A stretch of 64,000 nt of DNA from Janthinobacterium sp. UMAB-56 (GCF_900095265.1 NZ_LT607661.1:1-64000), one strand, 5' to 3'. Counted from the first letter of the stretch, positions 35,531-44,804 are shown. The notes: generated by a model not told the origin, from the letters alone. A program made the numbers and translations.

Positions 35531-37066
35531 ATGATGCCTGCCCCTTCCGCCCTGACCGTTGCCACGCGCGCCTTGTTGCTGTGCGCCCTGGCCATGCCGG
35601 CGTGCGCGCAGGAAGGCGTGGAGGCTGGCGCGGCCGGCGTCACGCATGGCGATTTGTCCGCCGAGCTGGCGCAGGGCGGTCAGCACAGCGTGCGCGGCGC
35701 CCTGTCGCGCGAGCAGGGCGGCATGACGCTCGATGTGGCCATGGACGGGCTGCGCAATGGCAATTACCGTGATGGCAGCGTGTTTCAGCAGCGCGGCTTC
35801 AACGGAGGCGCGGAATGGAAGGTGCGCCAGGGCCGCTTTGGCTTCAGCGCCGACCAGTTGAACCAGGACACCCGCTACCCCGCGCCCGAGGCGCCGTTCC
35901 TGGCCTTGCTGGCGGCCCGCCCGGAGGATCTGTATCGCTATGAGGTGCGGCGCGCCAGCGCCTTCGTGCAGCGCTACGTCGGCAAGTTCGAGCTGGGGGT
36001 GGAACTGTCGCAGCGGGAAAAGCACGCCACGGCCCACTATGCGGGCGAGGAGGGCAGCAGCGTATCGATGTATAGCAGCCGGCGCCGGCAACTGGCGCCC
36101 CGCCTGCGCCATTACGGCAAGTTGGGCGGCGTGGGCACGGATACGGAAGTCGGCCTGGACTTGATGCAGTGGCAGCGGCGCTCGGGCCGCGATGGCGATG
36201 GGCAGCGCCGCCAGTACTCGCGCGCACTGCTGCTGCGCGAGGAGCTGGCCTTCGGCGGCCCATATGCGCCGCGCATGCTGCTGGGGCTGCGGCATGAACA
36301 GTTCCAGCTCGATCCGGCCGACATGCCCGCCGGCGGCAGCGACTGGGAAAACCAGAACGCCTGGGACTTGCAGGGCAGCTTGCAGCTGCGCCCGCAACTG
36401 AGCGTGTACGCCAAGGCCGCGCGCAGCTACCGCATCGATGATGATGGCTATACCCGCGCCGGCTACCGTCCCCTGGCGGGACAGCTGCGGCGCGAAACGG
36501 AAGTGGGCGCCACCTACGGCGACGCGGCGCGCAGCGCTTCCGTGCGCGTCTTCAGCGAGCGCCTCAGCAATCAGATCGTCTTCGACCCGAGCCTGGGCCA
36601 GCTGGGCTTCGCGGGCAACCTCGACCCTTCGCGCCGCGACGGCATCGCCATCGAGGCCAGCCTGGCGCTGGCGCGCGACTGGCGCCTCGACGCTCAGCTG
36701 CGGCAAGTGCATGCGCGCTATGACGACTACGCCTACGACGGCCCGGATATCGCCCTCGTGCCCAAGACCCTGGCCAGCCTGCGCCTGTACTGGACGGGTC
36801 AGACCGGCGCCAGCGCCGACGTTGGCGTGCAATGGCTGCGCGCCCTGCGCTATGGCCCGGATTTCGCCAACAGCTGTCTGGCGCAAGTGCCCGCGTTTGC
36901 CACCCTGGATGGGCGCTATGCGCGCAAGCTGGGCGCCTGGGAGCTGGAACTGGCCGGCAGCAACCTGGCCAACCGCCGCCATTACGGCGATGCGCCAGGC
37001 TGCCGTTCCAGCATTTACCTTAACGATGCGCGCCAGCTGCGCGTGTCGGCGCGCTACCATTTCTGA
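35531..37066 (+). CDS. TonB-dependent receptor-like beta-barrel lacking a recognisable plug
   Basis: The start at 35531 gives 511 residues with a signal peptide ending near MPACAQ. The mature protein goes straight into alternating barrel strands, with segments such as RNGNYRDGSVFQQRGFNGGA and AWDLQGSLQLRPQLSVYAKA. The C-terminus is receptor-like: GSNLANRRHYGD, ending RVSARYHF with the terminal Phe used for barrel assembly. The usual 120-150 residue plug and TonB box, expected after the signal peptide, are not visible, and the protein is short for the family. It could be an internally deleted receptor or an unusual open barrel. Confidence 0.7.
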   Translation: MMPAPSALTVATRALLLCALAMPACAQEGVEAGAAGVTHGDLSAELAQGGQHSVRGALSREQGGMTLDVAMDGLRNGNYRDGSVFQQRGFNGGAEWKVRQGRFGFSADQLNQDTRYPAPEAPFLALLAARPEDLYRYEVRRASAFVQRYVGKFELGVELSQREKHATAHYAGEEGSSVSMYSSRRRQLAPRLRHYGKLGGVGTDTEVGLDLMQWQRRSGRDGDGQRRQYSRALLLREELAFGGPYAPRMLLGLRHEQFQLDPADMPAGGSDWENQNAWDLQGSLQLRPQLSVYAKAARSYRIDDDGYTRAGYRPLAGQLRRETEVGATYGDAARSASVRVFSERLSNQIVFDPSLGQLGFAGNLDPSRRDGIAIEASLALARDWRLDAQLRQVHARYDDYAYDGPDIALVPKTLASLRLYWTGQTGASADVGVQWLRALRYGPDFANSCLAQVPAFATLDGRYARKLGAWELELAGSNLANRRHYGDAPGCRSSIYLNDARQLRVSARYHF

Positions 37067-37080
37067 GACAGACGCGCAGC

Positions 37081-37100
37081 GCCGCTTAAGAGCGGCTTAA
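37081..37100 (+). terminator. short hairpin after the receptor-like gene
   Basis: A perfect 6 bp stem GCCGCT/AGCGGC (37081-37096) with a 4 nt loop is followed by TTAATC. The T-run is weak, so this is only a candidate terminator. Confidence 0.35.
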
Positions 37101-37213
37101 TCAGGCGCAAACGGAGCGTGTAAAACTCCCTTTTTTCGGCCCGCGCTACAATGGACAGCGCAAAAAGTGGTAATCTCGCCCCGTTCACGACCACTTTATG
37201 ATGAAGGATTATT

Positions 37214-37885
37214 ATGCGTTTTCTGCGTTTCTTGCGTCCCCTGCTCGCCGCCGTCACCCTGGTGGCGGCCACCGGCGGCGCCATGGCGGCCGATACCGGC
37301 TTTACCACGCTCCCTTCGCCAGTGCGCACGGACACGGGCAAGAAGGTGGAAGTGGTGGAGTACTTCATGTATTCCTGCCCGCATTGCTATGCGCTCGATC
37401 CGTTGATGCACGACTGGGTCAAGAAGCAGGGCGACAAGATCGCCTTCCGCCGCATCCACCTGGCCTTCAGCGGCCCGAAAGATCCGCAGGCGCACGCCTA
37501 TGCCACCTTGGAAGCGATGGGGCAGCTGGACCAGTTCCACGACAAGATCTTCCGCGCCATCCACGTCGAACGCAACCGCCTGAACCGCGATGACGCCATC
37601 CTCGACCTGCTGGTGAAAAACGGCATCGACAAGGCCAAATACCTGGACATGTTCAATTCCTTCGGCGTGCAGACCAAGCTGAAACGCAACGAGCAGCTGA
37701 TCACTGCCAGCAAGATTGACAGCGCGCCGACCATCGTCATCGATGGCCGCTTCGTCACGTCGCCAGCGCAGCTGTCGCGTCCGGGCCAGTCCGAGCCGGA
37801 GACCCAGACAGCGACCCTGCGCGTGATGGATGAACTGGTGGCGCGCGTTCTGAAAGAGCGCGCTCCCGCGCCAGCGAAGAAGTAA
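37214..37885 (+). CDS. dsbA: thiol:disulfide interchange protein DsbA
   Basis: This 223-residue periplasmic oxidase introduces disulfides into exported proteins. The signal peptide ends near AMAA (about residue 26). The active site is Cys55-Pro-His-Cys58 within FMYSCPHCYALD, with the thioredoxin fold split by a helical insert. The cis-proline loop is in DSAPTIVIDGRF. It starts 13 bp after the Shine-Dalgarno-like AAGGAT. A small membrane protein gene follows 15 bp later and is probably co-transcribed. Confidence 0.94.
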   Translation: MRFLRFLRPLLAAVTLVAATGGAMAADTGFTTLPSPVRTDTGKKVEVVEYFMYSCPHCYALDPLMHDWVKKQGDKIAFRRIHLAFSGPKDPQAHAYATLEAMGQLDQFHDKIFRAIHVERNRLNRDDAILDLLVKNGIDKAKYLDMFNSFGVQTKLKRNEQLITASKIDSAPTIVIDGRFVTSPAQLSRPGQSEPETQTATLRVMDELVARVLKERAPAPAKK

Positions 37886-37900
37886 CACTGGAGAATTACC

Positions 37901-38125
37901 ATGAAACAGCTGCCCTGGACTTTGTGCGTACTGGCCCTCGCCCTCGTGGCCTGGCTGGCGCTTGCCCTCGTCAACGTGGAAAACCAGCGCAATGCGCTGA
38001 CCAGCAAGGCTTGCGTGGACCCTGCGTTCAAGAACGAGGTCGATGCGAAATGCCTGGCGTCCGTGCAGTCGCGCGAGCACTGGTGGCAGCATCTGGGCTA
38101 CGCCATGACGCACTTCCGGAATTGA
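37901..38125 (+). CDS. small single-span membrane protein with two conserved cysteines
   Basis: This 74-residue protein has one helix (about 5-25). A C-terminal segment follows with ENQRNALTSKAC, a second cysteine in DAKCLASVQSR, and EHWWQHLGYAM. It is paralogous to the gene at 45442: both share ENQRxAL, KACxD, a CL pair and HWWQHxG. With a positive-inside start, the cysteine-bearing tail would be periplasmic and could form a disulfide. It sits directly behind dsbA, preceded by GGAGAA. I know no function. Confidence 0.75.
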   Translation: MKQLPWTLCVLALALVAWLALALVNVENQRNALTSKACVDPAFKNEVDAKCLASVQSREHWWQHLGYAMTHFRN

Positions 38126-38141
38126 ATGTGTCTGCAAGAAG

Positions 38142-38166
38142 AACCCGCCGCGCGCGGGTTTTTTTT
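38142..38166 (+). terminator. intrinsic terminator of the dsbA transcript
   Basis: The stem AACCCGC/GCGGGTT (38142-38160) with a 5 nt loop is followed by six further T, just after the small membrane protein gene. Confidence 0.85.
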
Positions 38167-38206
38167 CGTCCGCGTATGATGAAGCCATAACCATCCGGGA
38201 GGGTTG

Positions 38207-38953
38207 ATGAAGGAAGTGATCTTGATTACGGGCAGCAGCCGCGGCATCGGCGCGGCGACTGCCTTGCTGGCGGCGCGCCAGGGCTATGCCGTCTGCGTCA
38301 ACTATGTGCGCGATGCGCAGGCGGCGGAAGAACTGTGCGCGCGCATCGTCGCCGACGGAGGCGAAGCCATCGCCGTGCAGGCTGACGTGGGCGACGAAGC
38401 GGACGTGGCGCGTTTGTTTGACGAAGTCGATGCGCGTCTTGGCACGCTCACCGCGCTGGTCAACAACGTGGGCGTGCTGGAGCAGAAATGCCGGCTGGCC
38501 GACATTTCCGTGCAGCGCCTCGAACGCGTGCTGCGCACGAATGTGATCAGCTATTTCCTGTGCTGCCAGCAAGCCGTGCGGCGCATGTCGACGGCAAACG
38601 GCGGGCAGGGCGGGCGCATCGTGAATGTCTCGTCGGTGGCCGCCCGCATCGGCTCACCGGGCGAATACATCGATTACGCGGCTTCGAAAGGCGCCGTCGA
38701 TACGCTCACCCTCGGCCTTGCGAAGGAAGTGGCGGACGAGGGCATCCGCGTCAACGGCGTGCGGCCAGGCATTATCTATACGCAGATCCACGCTTCGGGC
38801 GGCGAGCCGGGACGGGTGGCGCGCCTGGCATCGGGCGTGCCCATGCAGCGCGGCGGCCAGCCGGAAGAAATCGCCGACGCCATCCTCTACCTGCTGGGGC
38901 CAGGCGCGAGCTATGTGACGGGCAGCCTCCTCGACGTGGCGGGCGGGCGCTAA
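38207..38953 (+). CDS. short-chain dehydrogenase/reductase
   Basis: This 248-residue classical SDR starts at ATG 38207, seven bases after GGAGGG. The cofactor motif is TGSSRGIGAATA at residues 8-19, NNVG is near residue 84, and the catalytic tetrad elements are NVSSVAARIG (Ser) and YIDYAASKGAVD (Tyr, Lys). The substrate cannot be predicted. Similarity is to the glucose-dehydrogenase/YgfF-like group. It converges on the HlyD gene with a 3 bp gap. Confidence 0.88.
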   Translation: MKEVILITGSSRGIGAATALLAARQGYAVCVNYVRDAQAAEELCARIVADGGEAIAVQADVGDEADVARLFDEVDARLGTLTALVNNVGVLEQKCRLADISVQRLERVLRTNVISYFLCCQQAVRRMSTANGGQGGRIVNVSSVAARIGSPGEYIDYAASKGAVDTLTLGLAKEVADEGIRVNGVRPGIIYTQIHASGGEPGRVARLASGVPMQRGGQPEEIADAILYLLGPGASYVTGSLLDVAGGR

Positions 38954-38956
38954 AGC

Positions 38957-39832
38957 TTACGCTTTGGCGGGCGCTGAATGGGGTGTGATCACCACGGTGC
39001 AGGTGGTGCCGGCCACCAGGAGTTGACCTTTGGGTTGCTCGTCGATGTGGATACGCACGGGTACGCGCTGCGCCAGGCGTACCCAGTTGAACGTGGGATT
39101 GACGTCGGCCAGCAGTTCGCGGCCCGTGGCGGCGTCGCGATCGGTGATGCCGCGCGCGATGCTCTCGATGTGGCCGTGCAGGGTGCCGCCGCTCATCAGA
39201 TTCATTTCCGCCTTGTCGTCCTGCGCCAGCATGCCCAGCTTGGTCTCTTCGAAGTAGCCGACGACATAATACGAGGCGCTGTCGATGACGGCCAGCTTGG
39301 CCGCGCCGACGGCGGCGAAATCGCCCTTGTGCACGTTCAGGTTCGTCACGTAGCCGGTGACGGGGGCACGCACCGTGGTGCGGTCCAGGTTCAATTGCGC
39401 CAGCGTGCGTGCGGCCAGCGCCGCCTGCACTTGCGACGAAGCCGAACTGGCGGAAAACGCGGCACTTTCGCGGCTTTCCGTGGAGATGATGCTGGCGTCC
39501 AGATTGGCGCGGCGCTGCGCTTCCTTGCCGCGGCGGCCCATTTCTGTTTTTTGCGCGGCCAGCACGGCGTCGGCTTGCGCCAGGGCGCTCGCATAGCGTG
39601 CCCTGTCGACGACGAAGAGCACGTCGCCCTTTTGTACCACCTGGTTGTCGCGCACCAGCACGTCTGTGACGGTGCCTGCCACGTCGGCGCTGATGTTGAT
39701 GATGTCGGCCTTGATGCGGCCGTCGCGCGTCCACGGCGACTCCATGTAGCGGTCCCAGACGGTCTTGCCTATCCACAGGGCGGCAGCCAGGAGCAGCAAG
39801 GTGATTGCATAGCGGGTCATTTTGCTTACCAT
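38957..39832 (-). CDS. HlyD-family efflux adaptor (AaeA/YdhJ type)
   Basis: This 291-residue periplasmic adaptor is anchored by one N-terminal helix (about 7-24). The segment ESPWTRDGRIKADIINISAD and the lipoyl half-motif VAGTVTDVLVRDNQVVQKGD are followed by a helical hairpin (about 85-150). The second lipoyl half (TVRAPVTGYVTNLNVHKGDF) and a beta-barrel domain complete it. It bridges the FUSC inner-membrane pump to an outer-membrane factor. It is the last gene of the MarR-FUSC-DUF1656-HlyD set. Confidence 0.9.
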   Translation of the reverse strand: MVSKMTRYAITLLLLAAALWIGKTVWDRYMESPWTRDGRIKADIINISADVAGTVTDVLVRDNQVVQKGDVLFVVDRARYASALAQADAVLAAQKTEMGRRGKEAQRRANLDASIISTESRESAAFSASSASSQVQAALAARTLAQLNLDRTTVRAPVTGYVTNLNVHKGDFAAVGAAKLAVIDSASYYVVGYFEETKLGMLAQDDKAEMNLMSGGTLHGHIESIARGITDRDAATGRELLADVNPTFNWVRLAQRVPVRIHIDEQPKGQLLVAGTTCTVVITPHSAPAKA

Positions 39833-39874
39833 GTCGGCAGCCTTTCCTTGATCAGGTTGAACATTAGTCGAACG

Positions 39875-40075
39875 TTATTTGTACAGCGATAAAGCCAGCG
39901 CGCCGAAGATGGCGACGAAGATGCACAGCCGCGCCAGCGACGGGTGCCACACCATGCGGTACACGCCCAGCCAGCCCAGCACCCGGTCCAGCAGGGTTTG
40001 CAGGCCGATGCTGAGGATGAACAGCGGCAGCAGGGTGGGAATCAGAATTCCGAACAGGGCGAATTCACGCGGCAT
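39875..40075 (-). CDS. DUF1656 small membrane protein (AaeX/YdhI type)
   Basis: This 66-residue protein with two transmembrane helices starts MPREFALFGILIPTLLPLFI, with the second helix near residues 43-64. The family is found between FUSC pump and HlyD adaptor genes in aae and ydh operons. Its role in the complex is not established. The start overlaps the end of the FUSC gene by 11 bp, indicating coupling. Confidence 0.88.
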   Translation of the reverse strand: MPREFALFGILIPTLLPLFILSIGLQTLLDRVLGWLGVYRMVWHPSLARLCIFVAIFGALALSLYK

Positions 40076-42224
40076 GATGGTCTCCGGCGCCAGGCGCCAT
40101 ATGGTCGAGTAAAGAGGTGTAGATCGAATGCAGGTCGGCCAATGCCGTGTGCAGGCGCAGGTCTTGCTCCTGCTTGCGCTCGGCTGTCGCTCTTGCTTGC
40201 GCTTGTGCCGTGCGCACCACCGCGCCCGCCTGCAGGGTGGCCGCCAGCGCAACCTGCAGTGCCGTGTCGCTGCGCGTGCGCAGCCAACTGGCGATGTGGT
40301 CTACGCACAGCTGCAGCGCGTCGCGCGTGGCGCCCGGCCGCGCGGTCGCAATCAGTTCGCGCAATTCGATCACCGAGTGGCCGATTTCCAGCAACGTCAG
40401 GGCCTGGCGCACGACGCTGCGCGTGGCTGCTCCCGGCGCCGGTCCGGCCGCTGCATTGAGCTGGCTCAGCAAGTCGCGCACGCGGTTGTCGAAACGGTGC
40501 TTGACTCGTCGCGCCGGCGCCGTGCACGCCTGCAGCGCTTCACGCCACAGGGCCGGGCCGATATGGTCCTTGTGGCCCATCGTGTGTTCCGGCAGCAGCA
40601 CGGCAAACACCAGGGCGGCCAGCATCAGGCCGACGATCAGCGCCATGCCGGTGTTCAGGAACGCGGCGCCATCGACATGCATCACATTCGTCGGCGCCAT
40701 TTGCGTGATGAAGGTTGACACGCCCAGGCCCACGCCCAGCTTGGCCGGATTCGTCATCAGATACAGGCCGACGGCGAGGAAGGGCGCAAAGCTGAGCACC
40801 AGCATGGGGAAGCCGTCGCCGTGCACCAGCACGAAGTACACGCAGACGAGGGACAGGGGCATGGCGATCAAAAAGCCTGCCAGCACTTGCCGGATCATCA
40901 GGATGGGGCGCGGCGAGGACGAGGCCAGTGCGCAGAACACGGCCGCCATCAGCATCGCCGTGCTGGCGTAAGGCCAGGCCAGGAAGTAGGCGCCCAGGGC
41001 CAGCAGGGCCAGGCTGATGGCCGCGCGCGCGCCGCTGGCGATCACCAGCGCGGGCGGCGTCTTGGGTGCATATGCCTGCGGCGTGGCGATGGCCAGAGGC
41101 GTGTCGTGCGCCAGGCTGAAATACACTTCGTGAAAGCGGCTCATGTCGCGCGCAAAGCGCTCGAGCAGCTCGCAGACGGTGTCGAAATCGATGCGCTGCG
41201 CATGCACGATGGTTGCGCCATCGATGTCCATGCGTGCCTGGCCCAGCGCCGTTTGCAGATGCTGTTGCATGGTGTCGAGCGAGCCTTGCGACGGCGTCGT
41301 TTGCAGTGCCTCGGCGACGATGGCGTACAGCGGCGCGCACGCCTGCATGACCTGGGTCTCGCCGTCGCGCCGCAGGCGGTCGAACAGGCGGTGGAAGGTA
41401 TAGAAGGTGGTCAGCGCCGTCATGAAGGTGGCGTTGAAGGCGTGCAGCTTGCGGTTTTGTGCGCGCACGTGACTCACTTTGCTGGTGACTTCGAACAGCG
41501 CGGCAGAACGGCCCAGTTCCAGCGCCGCCACGTCGGCGGCAAACTGCAAATGCGTCAGTTCCACCTGCGCCGGGGTGAGCTTTTGCTGTAGCACGTCCTG
41601 GCAAAAGCTGAGGAATTTTCCGTAGCGGGCTTGCACCGTGCGCATCACCTGCGTGCCCTGGTGGCGCGGCAGCAGCACGCTGGAGACCGCCGCCGAGCAG
41701 ATGATGCCCAGGCTCACTTCGGCCACGCGTGTGACGGCCAGCGCGAACACCTGCATGGGCTGCTCGATGGCGGGCAGGGCTATCATGCAGGCAGTGTAGC
41801 CGGCCAGCACATACACATACGACTGGGCGTTGCGGTGCAGGGCCGAGCCGCTCGTGCACAGGCCCACCCACAGGGCCAGGCCGGCGAACAGCAGCACCGG
41901 TTGCTGCGGGAACAGGCCGATCAGGGTCAGCGCGGCAGTGCAGCCGAGCAGGGTGCCGCACAGGCGGTAAAAACTTTTCTCCAGCACCATGCCGCTGCTG
42001 GGCAGGGCCAGGATGATGGTGGTGGTCATCGCCGTGCTCGGTGAATCGAGGCCCAGGCGGTAGGCCAGCCACAGGGCGCAGAACGCCGCGATCAGGGTCT
42101 TGCCGACGTAGATCCAGCGTTCGCCCTCCGTCGTGCGCCAGTCCTGCAGCGCCAGCGCCAGCCAGTGGGCCGCCCGGGACAGGGGGCCGCGCGTGTATGT
42201 TGTTGCTGTGGCTGGCGTCATCAA
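40065..42224 (-). CDS. FUSC family inner-membrane efflux protein (AaeB/YdhK type)
   Basis: This 719-residue protein of the aromatic acid exporter/fusaric acid resistance group has two sets of transmembrane helices: about residues 30-190 (for example FAGLALWVGLCTSGSALHRN) and about 395-545. Cytoplasmic domains separate and follow them. It exports aromatic acids or related weak acids with a HlyD adaptor and an outer-membrane factor. It lies 7 bp after marR and overlaps the DUF1656 gene. The substrate is inferred from family only. Confidence 0.9.
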   Translation of the reverse strand: MMTPATATTYTRGPLSRAAHWLALALQDWRTTEGERWIYVGKTLIAAFCALWLAYRLGLDSPSTAMTTTIILALPSSGMVLEKSFYRLCGTLLGCTAALTLIGLFPQQPVLLFAGLALWVGLCTSGSALHRNAQSYVYVLAGYTACMIALPAIEQPMQVFALAVTRVAEVSLGIICSAAVSSVLLPRHQGTQVMRTVQARYGKFLSFCQDVLQQKLTPAQVELTHLQFAADVAALELGRSAALFEVTSKVSHVRAQNRKLHAFNATFMTALTTFYTFHRLFDRLRRDGETQVMQACAPLYAIVAEALQTTPSQGSLDTMQQHLQTALGQARMDIDGATIVHAQRIDFDTVCELLERFARDMSRFHEVYFSLAHDTPLAIATPQAYAPKTPPALVIASGARAAISLALLALGAYFLAWPYASTAMLMAAVFCALASSSPRPILMIRQVLAGFLIAMPLSLVCVYFVLVHGDGFPMLVLSFAPFLAVGLYLMTNPAKLGVGLGVSTFITQMAPTNVMHVDGAAFLNTGMALIVGLMLAALVFAVLLPEHTMGHKDHIGPALWREALQACTAPARRVKHRFDNRVRDLLSQLNAAAGPAPGAATRSVVRQALTLLEIGHSVIELRELIATARPGATRDALQLCVDHIASWLRTRSDTALQVALAATLQAGAVVRTAQAQARATAERKQEQDLRLHTALADLHSIYTSLLDHMAPGAGDHHAA

Positions 42225-42231
42225 TAGGCTA

Positions 42232-42738
42232 TCAGTTCTGGTTGTTGAGATTGTTCAGGTTGCGCAACTGGCGCATGTACAGCTTGTCGAGCACTTGCAG
42301 CTCTTCTTCCGTCAAGCCTTCGTACAGGGCCGAGGTTTCCTGGTACACGTCGGGCAGCGCCGTTTCGATCAGCGCGCGGCCCTTGTCGGTCAGCGAGATC
42401 ATCACCGAGCGGCGGTCGCCGGGGCGCGTGCCGCGGTGGATCAGGCCGCGCGTTTCCAGGTCGTTGCACACGCGCGTCAGGTTGGCCGGCTTTTCATGAC
42501 AGGCCATGCCCAGGGTGCAGGCGTTCGAGGTTTCATCGTCCGTGCCGTACAGCACGGCCAGCACCATGTAGCTGGCATCGACCAGGTCGTGCTTTTTCAG
42601 CGCGGCATTGGTCAGATCCTTCATGCCTTTTTGAATGTGGTACGTCATGCGCAACAAACGCATCAGTTCCATGGGGAAGCCTGGCATGCGCGTGCGGATG
42701 TTTTGCAGCCGCTTGGAGGTGGCGTCAAAAGCGGTCAT
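42232..42738 (-). CDS. MarR family transcriptional regulator
   Basis: This 168-residue regulator starts at 42738 (MTAFDATSKRL), with AAGGAA seven bases upstream. An alternative ATG at 42753 overlaps that Shine-Dalgarno. The winged helix is clear: CHEKPANLTRVCNDLETRGL as recognition region and HRGTRPGDRRSVMISLTDKG as wing, with the family DxRS signature. It is the first gene before the FUSC-DUF1656-HlyD genes and likely represses them until an aromatic ligand binds. Confidence 0.9.
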   Translation of the reverse strand: MTAFDATSKRLQNIRTRMPGFPMELMRLLRMTYHIQKGMKDLTNAALKKHDLVDASYMVLAVLYGTDDETSNACTLGMACHEKPANLTRVCNDLETRGLIHRGTRPGDRRSVMISLTDKGRALIETALPDVYQETSALYEGLTEEELQVLDKLYMRQLRNLNNLNNQN

Positions 42739-42811
42739 GTCGTATTCCTTCATGTGTGAATAAAGCTCCGATTGTATCTTGTTGAGCTAGGGCAATGCCA
42801 GGATTGCAAGC

Positions 42812-44224
42812 TTAGATTCCACCACCGAGTGCATTCATCAAGGAAACGTACAGATCGAGTTCACGCGCCCCGTTTTGTGCCTGCTGCTGTTCTTCCGCCA
42901 GCAGCGCCACTTGCGTGTTGAGCATGTTGATGGCGTCGCTCATGCCCGCCTTGTACGCCTTTTCCGCCAGGTCGCGCGCGCGCTGCGCCGTGGCCAGCGC
43001 CTGCGTGGTCAGCTGGTGCTGCCTGGCCAGCGACTGGGCGCGGGTGACGGCATTGGCCACGTCCGACATGGCGTTGATGACGGTAGCGTTGTACTGCTCC
43101 ACGGCGCCGTCGTAGATGGCCGTCTGGCTGCCCAGCTGGGCGCGCAAACGGGCACCGGCAAAGATGGGCAGGCTCAGCGCGGGCGACGCGCCGCGGATCT
43201 GCGAATTGGCATCGAGGAAGTGGCTGAAGCCAAATGCCTGGAAGCCGGCAAACGCCACCAGGTTGACGTTCGGGTAAAACTCGGCCTTGGCGGAGTCGAT
43301 GCGCTGCGCCGCCGCTTCCACTCGCCAGCGCTGGGCGGCGATGTCGGGCCGGCGGCCGATCAGGTCGGCCGGCAGCGCTGGCGGGATGGCCAGTGGCTGG
43401 TCCAGGCGCAGCACGGGGCGCGTGAGCGCCGCGCCGGCGGCCGGACCCTTGCCCGACAAGGCCGCCAGCTGGTTGCGCAGCAGGGCCAGCGACTCGGCCG
43501 ACTGCTCCAGCTGGCGCCGGCCGGCCGGCAGGGTGGTTTCGATTTGCGCCACGTCGATGTCGGTGCCGATGCCGGCCGCCTTGCGCCGGCGCGTGATGTC
43601 GAGGATGCGGGCGCGCTGCGCCAGGCTGCGTTCGATCACGTCCTGCAGCTGGAATTCATACGATAGCTGGATGTAGGTGCGCACCAAGGCCGTTTCCAGT
43701 GCCAGGCGGGCCATCTGCGATTCGGCCGACGCCATCTGCACATCGCCCAGGGCGGCGGACAGGGCGGCGCGGTTGCGGCCCCACAGGTCCAGGTCGTACG
43801 AGGCCGTGACGGTGGCCTGGTTGCGCCAGGCGTAATTGCCGGCCAGCGGTGCCGGCGTGCTGCCATGCTGCGAATACAGTTCGCGGTTGATGGAGACATT
43901 CGCGTCCGCTTGCGGGCGGGTCTTGTCCTCGGCTGCGCCGGCCAGCGCCTCGGCCTGGCGCACGCGCGCCTGGGCGCCGCGCAGGGTGGGGCTGTCGGCC
44001 AGCGCCTGCTCCATCAACCGGTTCAATTGGGGGTCGTGCAAGTCTTGCCACCATTGCGTGCGCGGCCATTGTATGGCGGCGCTGGCGGCGGCATCCATGG
44101 CCTTGCTCGCCTGCAGTGTATTGGCGTCGAGCATGGCCGATTGCGGCGCGATATGGCCCATGTCGGCGCAAGCGCTCAAGGCAAGGATCAGACTGGCGGC
44201 AAGCAAACGGCGGTGCAGGGACAT
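42812..44224 (-). CDS. NodT-family outer-membrane efflux lipoprotein
   Basis: This 470-residue outer-membrane factor of the RND/MFS/FUSC tripartite type has a lipoprotein signal peptide (LILALSACADMG, lipid-carrying Cys19). Two OEP repeats are present, with the diagnostic SYDLDLWGRNRAALSAALGD and LPADLIGRRPDIAAQRWRVE segments. It lies upstream of marR on the same strand and completes the efflux route across the envelope. Whether it shares a transcript with marR (73 bp gap) is not clear. Confidence 0.92.
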   Translation of the reverse strand: MSLHRRLLAASLILALSACADMGHIAPQSAMLDANTLQASKAMDAAASAAIQWPRTQWWQDLHDPQLNRLMEQALADSPTLRGAQARVRQAEALAGAAEDKTRPQADANVSINRELYSQHGSTPAPLAGNYAWRNQATVTASYDLDLWGRNRAALSAALGDVQMASAESQMARLALETALVRTYIQLSYEFQLQDVIERSLAQRARILDITRRRKAAGIGTDIDVAQIETTLPAGRRQLEQSAESLALLRNQLAALSGKGPAAGAALTRPVLRLDQPLAIPPALPADLIGRRPDIAAQRWRVEAAAQRIDSAKAEFYPNVNLVAFAGFQAFGFSHFLDANSQIRGASPALSLPIFAGARLRAQLGSQTAIYDGAVEQYNATVINAMSDVANAVTRAQSLARQHQLTTQALATAQRARDLAEKAYKAGMSDAINMLNTQVALLAEEQQQAQNGARELDLYVSLMNALGGGI

Positions 44225-44347
44225 GCAGGGACTCCGGGAGGGATGGTGTTGGGTGATGCTGACAACTCGCCGCGGTGAGCGCCGGGAGTGGCCCGGGTGC
44301 TGCGCCGCAACTGAGGTATGACTGTTTGAAACCGGCTGACTGGTTTC

Positions 44348-44665
44348 TTATTTCACGACGTGCTTGGTCGTCTGCGCGACATCAAAGTCCGCTTCCGTTT
44401 GCGGGATCAGGCCAGCCTTGCGGGCAGCGTAGAACTCGGCCATGACTTGCTCGCGCGTCACTTGGCTGGTGGCGGTGGCCGGCGTTTTCGGGTAGTCGAC
44501 TTCGCTTGTGGCGATTTCGCCGGCGTTGCGGGCGCGGATGTATTCGGCCGTGACTTGCGCGCGCGTCAATGGCTGGCCGTTGCCAGCAGGTGCCGTGCTT
44601 TGGGCGAAAGCCGAGGTGGCGGTGGTGATGGCAAACAATGCTGCGATGAGTGATTTGGCTTGCAT
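44348..44665 (-). CDS. exported DUF4148 protein
   Basis: This 105-residue protein starts at 44665, with a signal peptide (MQAKSLIAALFAITTATSAF, cleaved near AFAQ). It has two DUF4148-type repeats: TRAQVTAEYIRARNAGEI and TREQVMAEFYAARKAGLIP. This family is abundant in Burkholderiales and of unknown function, probably periplasmic. A good sigma-70 promoter lies about 140 bp upstream. Confidence 0.85.
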   Translation of the reverse strand: MQAKSLIAALFAITTATSAFAQSTAPAGNGQPLTRAQVTAEYIRARNAGEIATSEVDYPKTPATATSQVTREQVMAEFYAARKAGLIPQTEADFDVAQTTKHVVK

Positions 44666-44804
44666 GATAAGACTCCAAAATATGCATGATGGCTGGGTGG
44701 ATGGGCCGGCTCGCCACGTACCGGTCGGTTCGGCGGCAGGGTGCTGGTGGGCGCCCTGCCGCCGATGAAGCAGTTTCTGGATGAGAAGATGCTTACTTGA
44801 ATTA

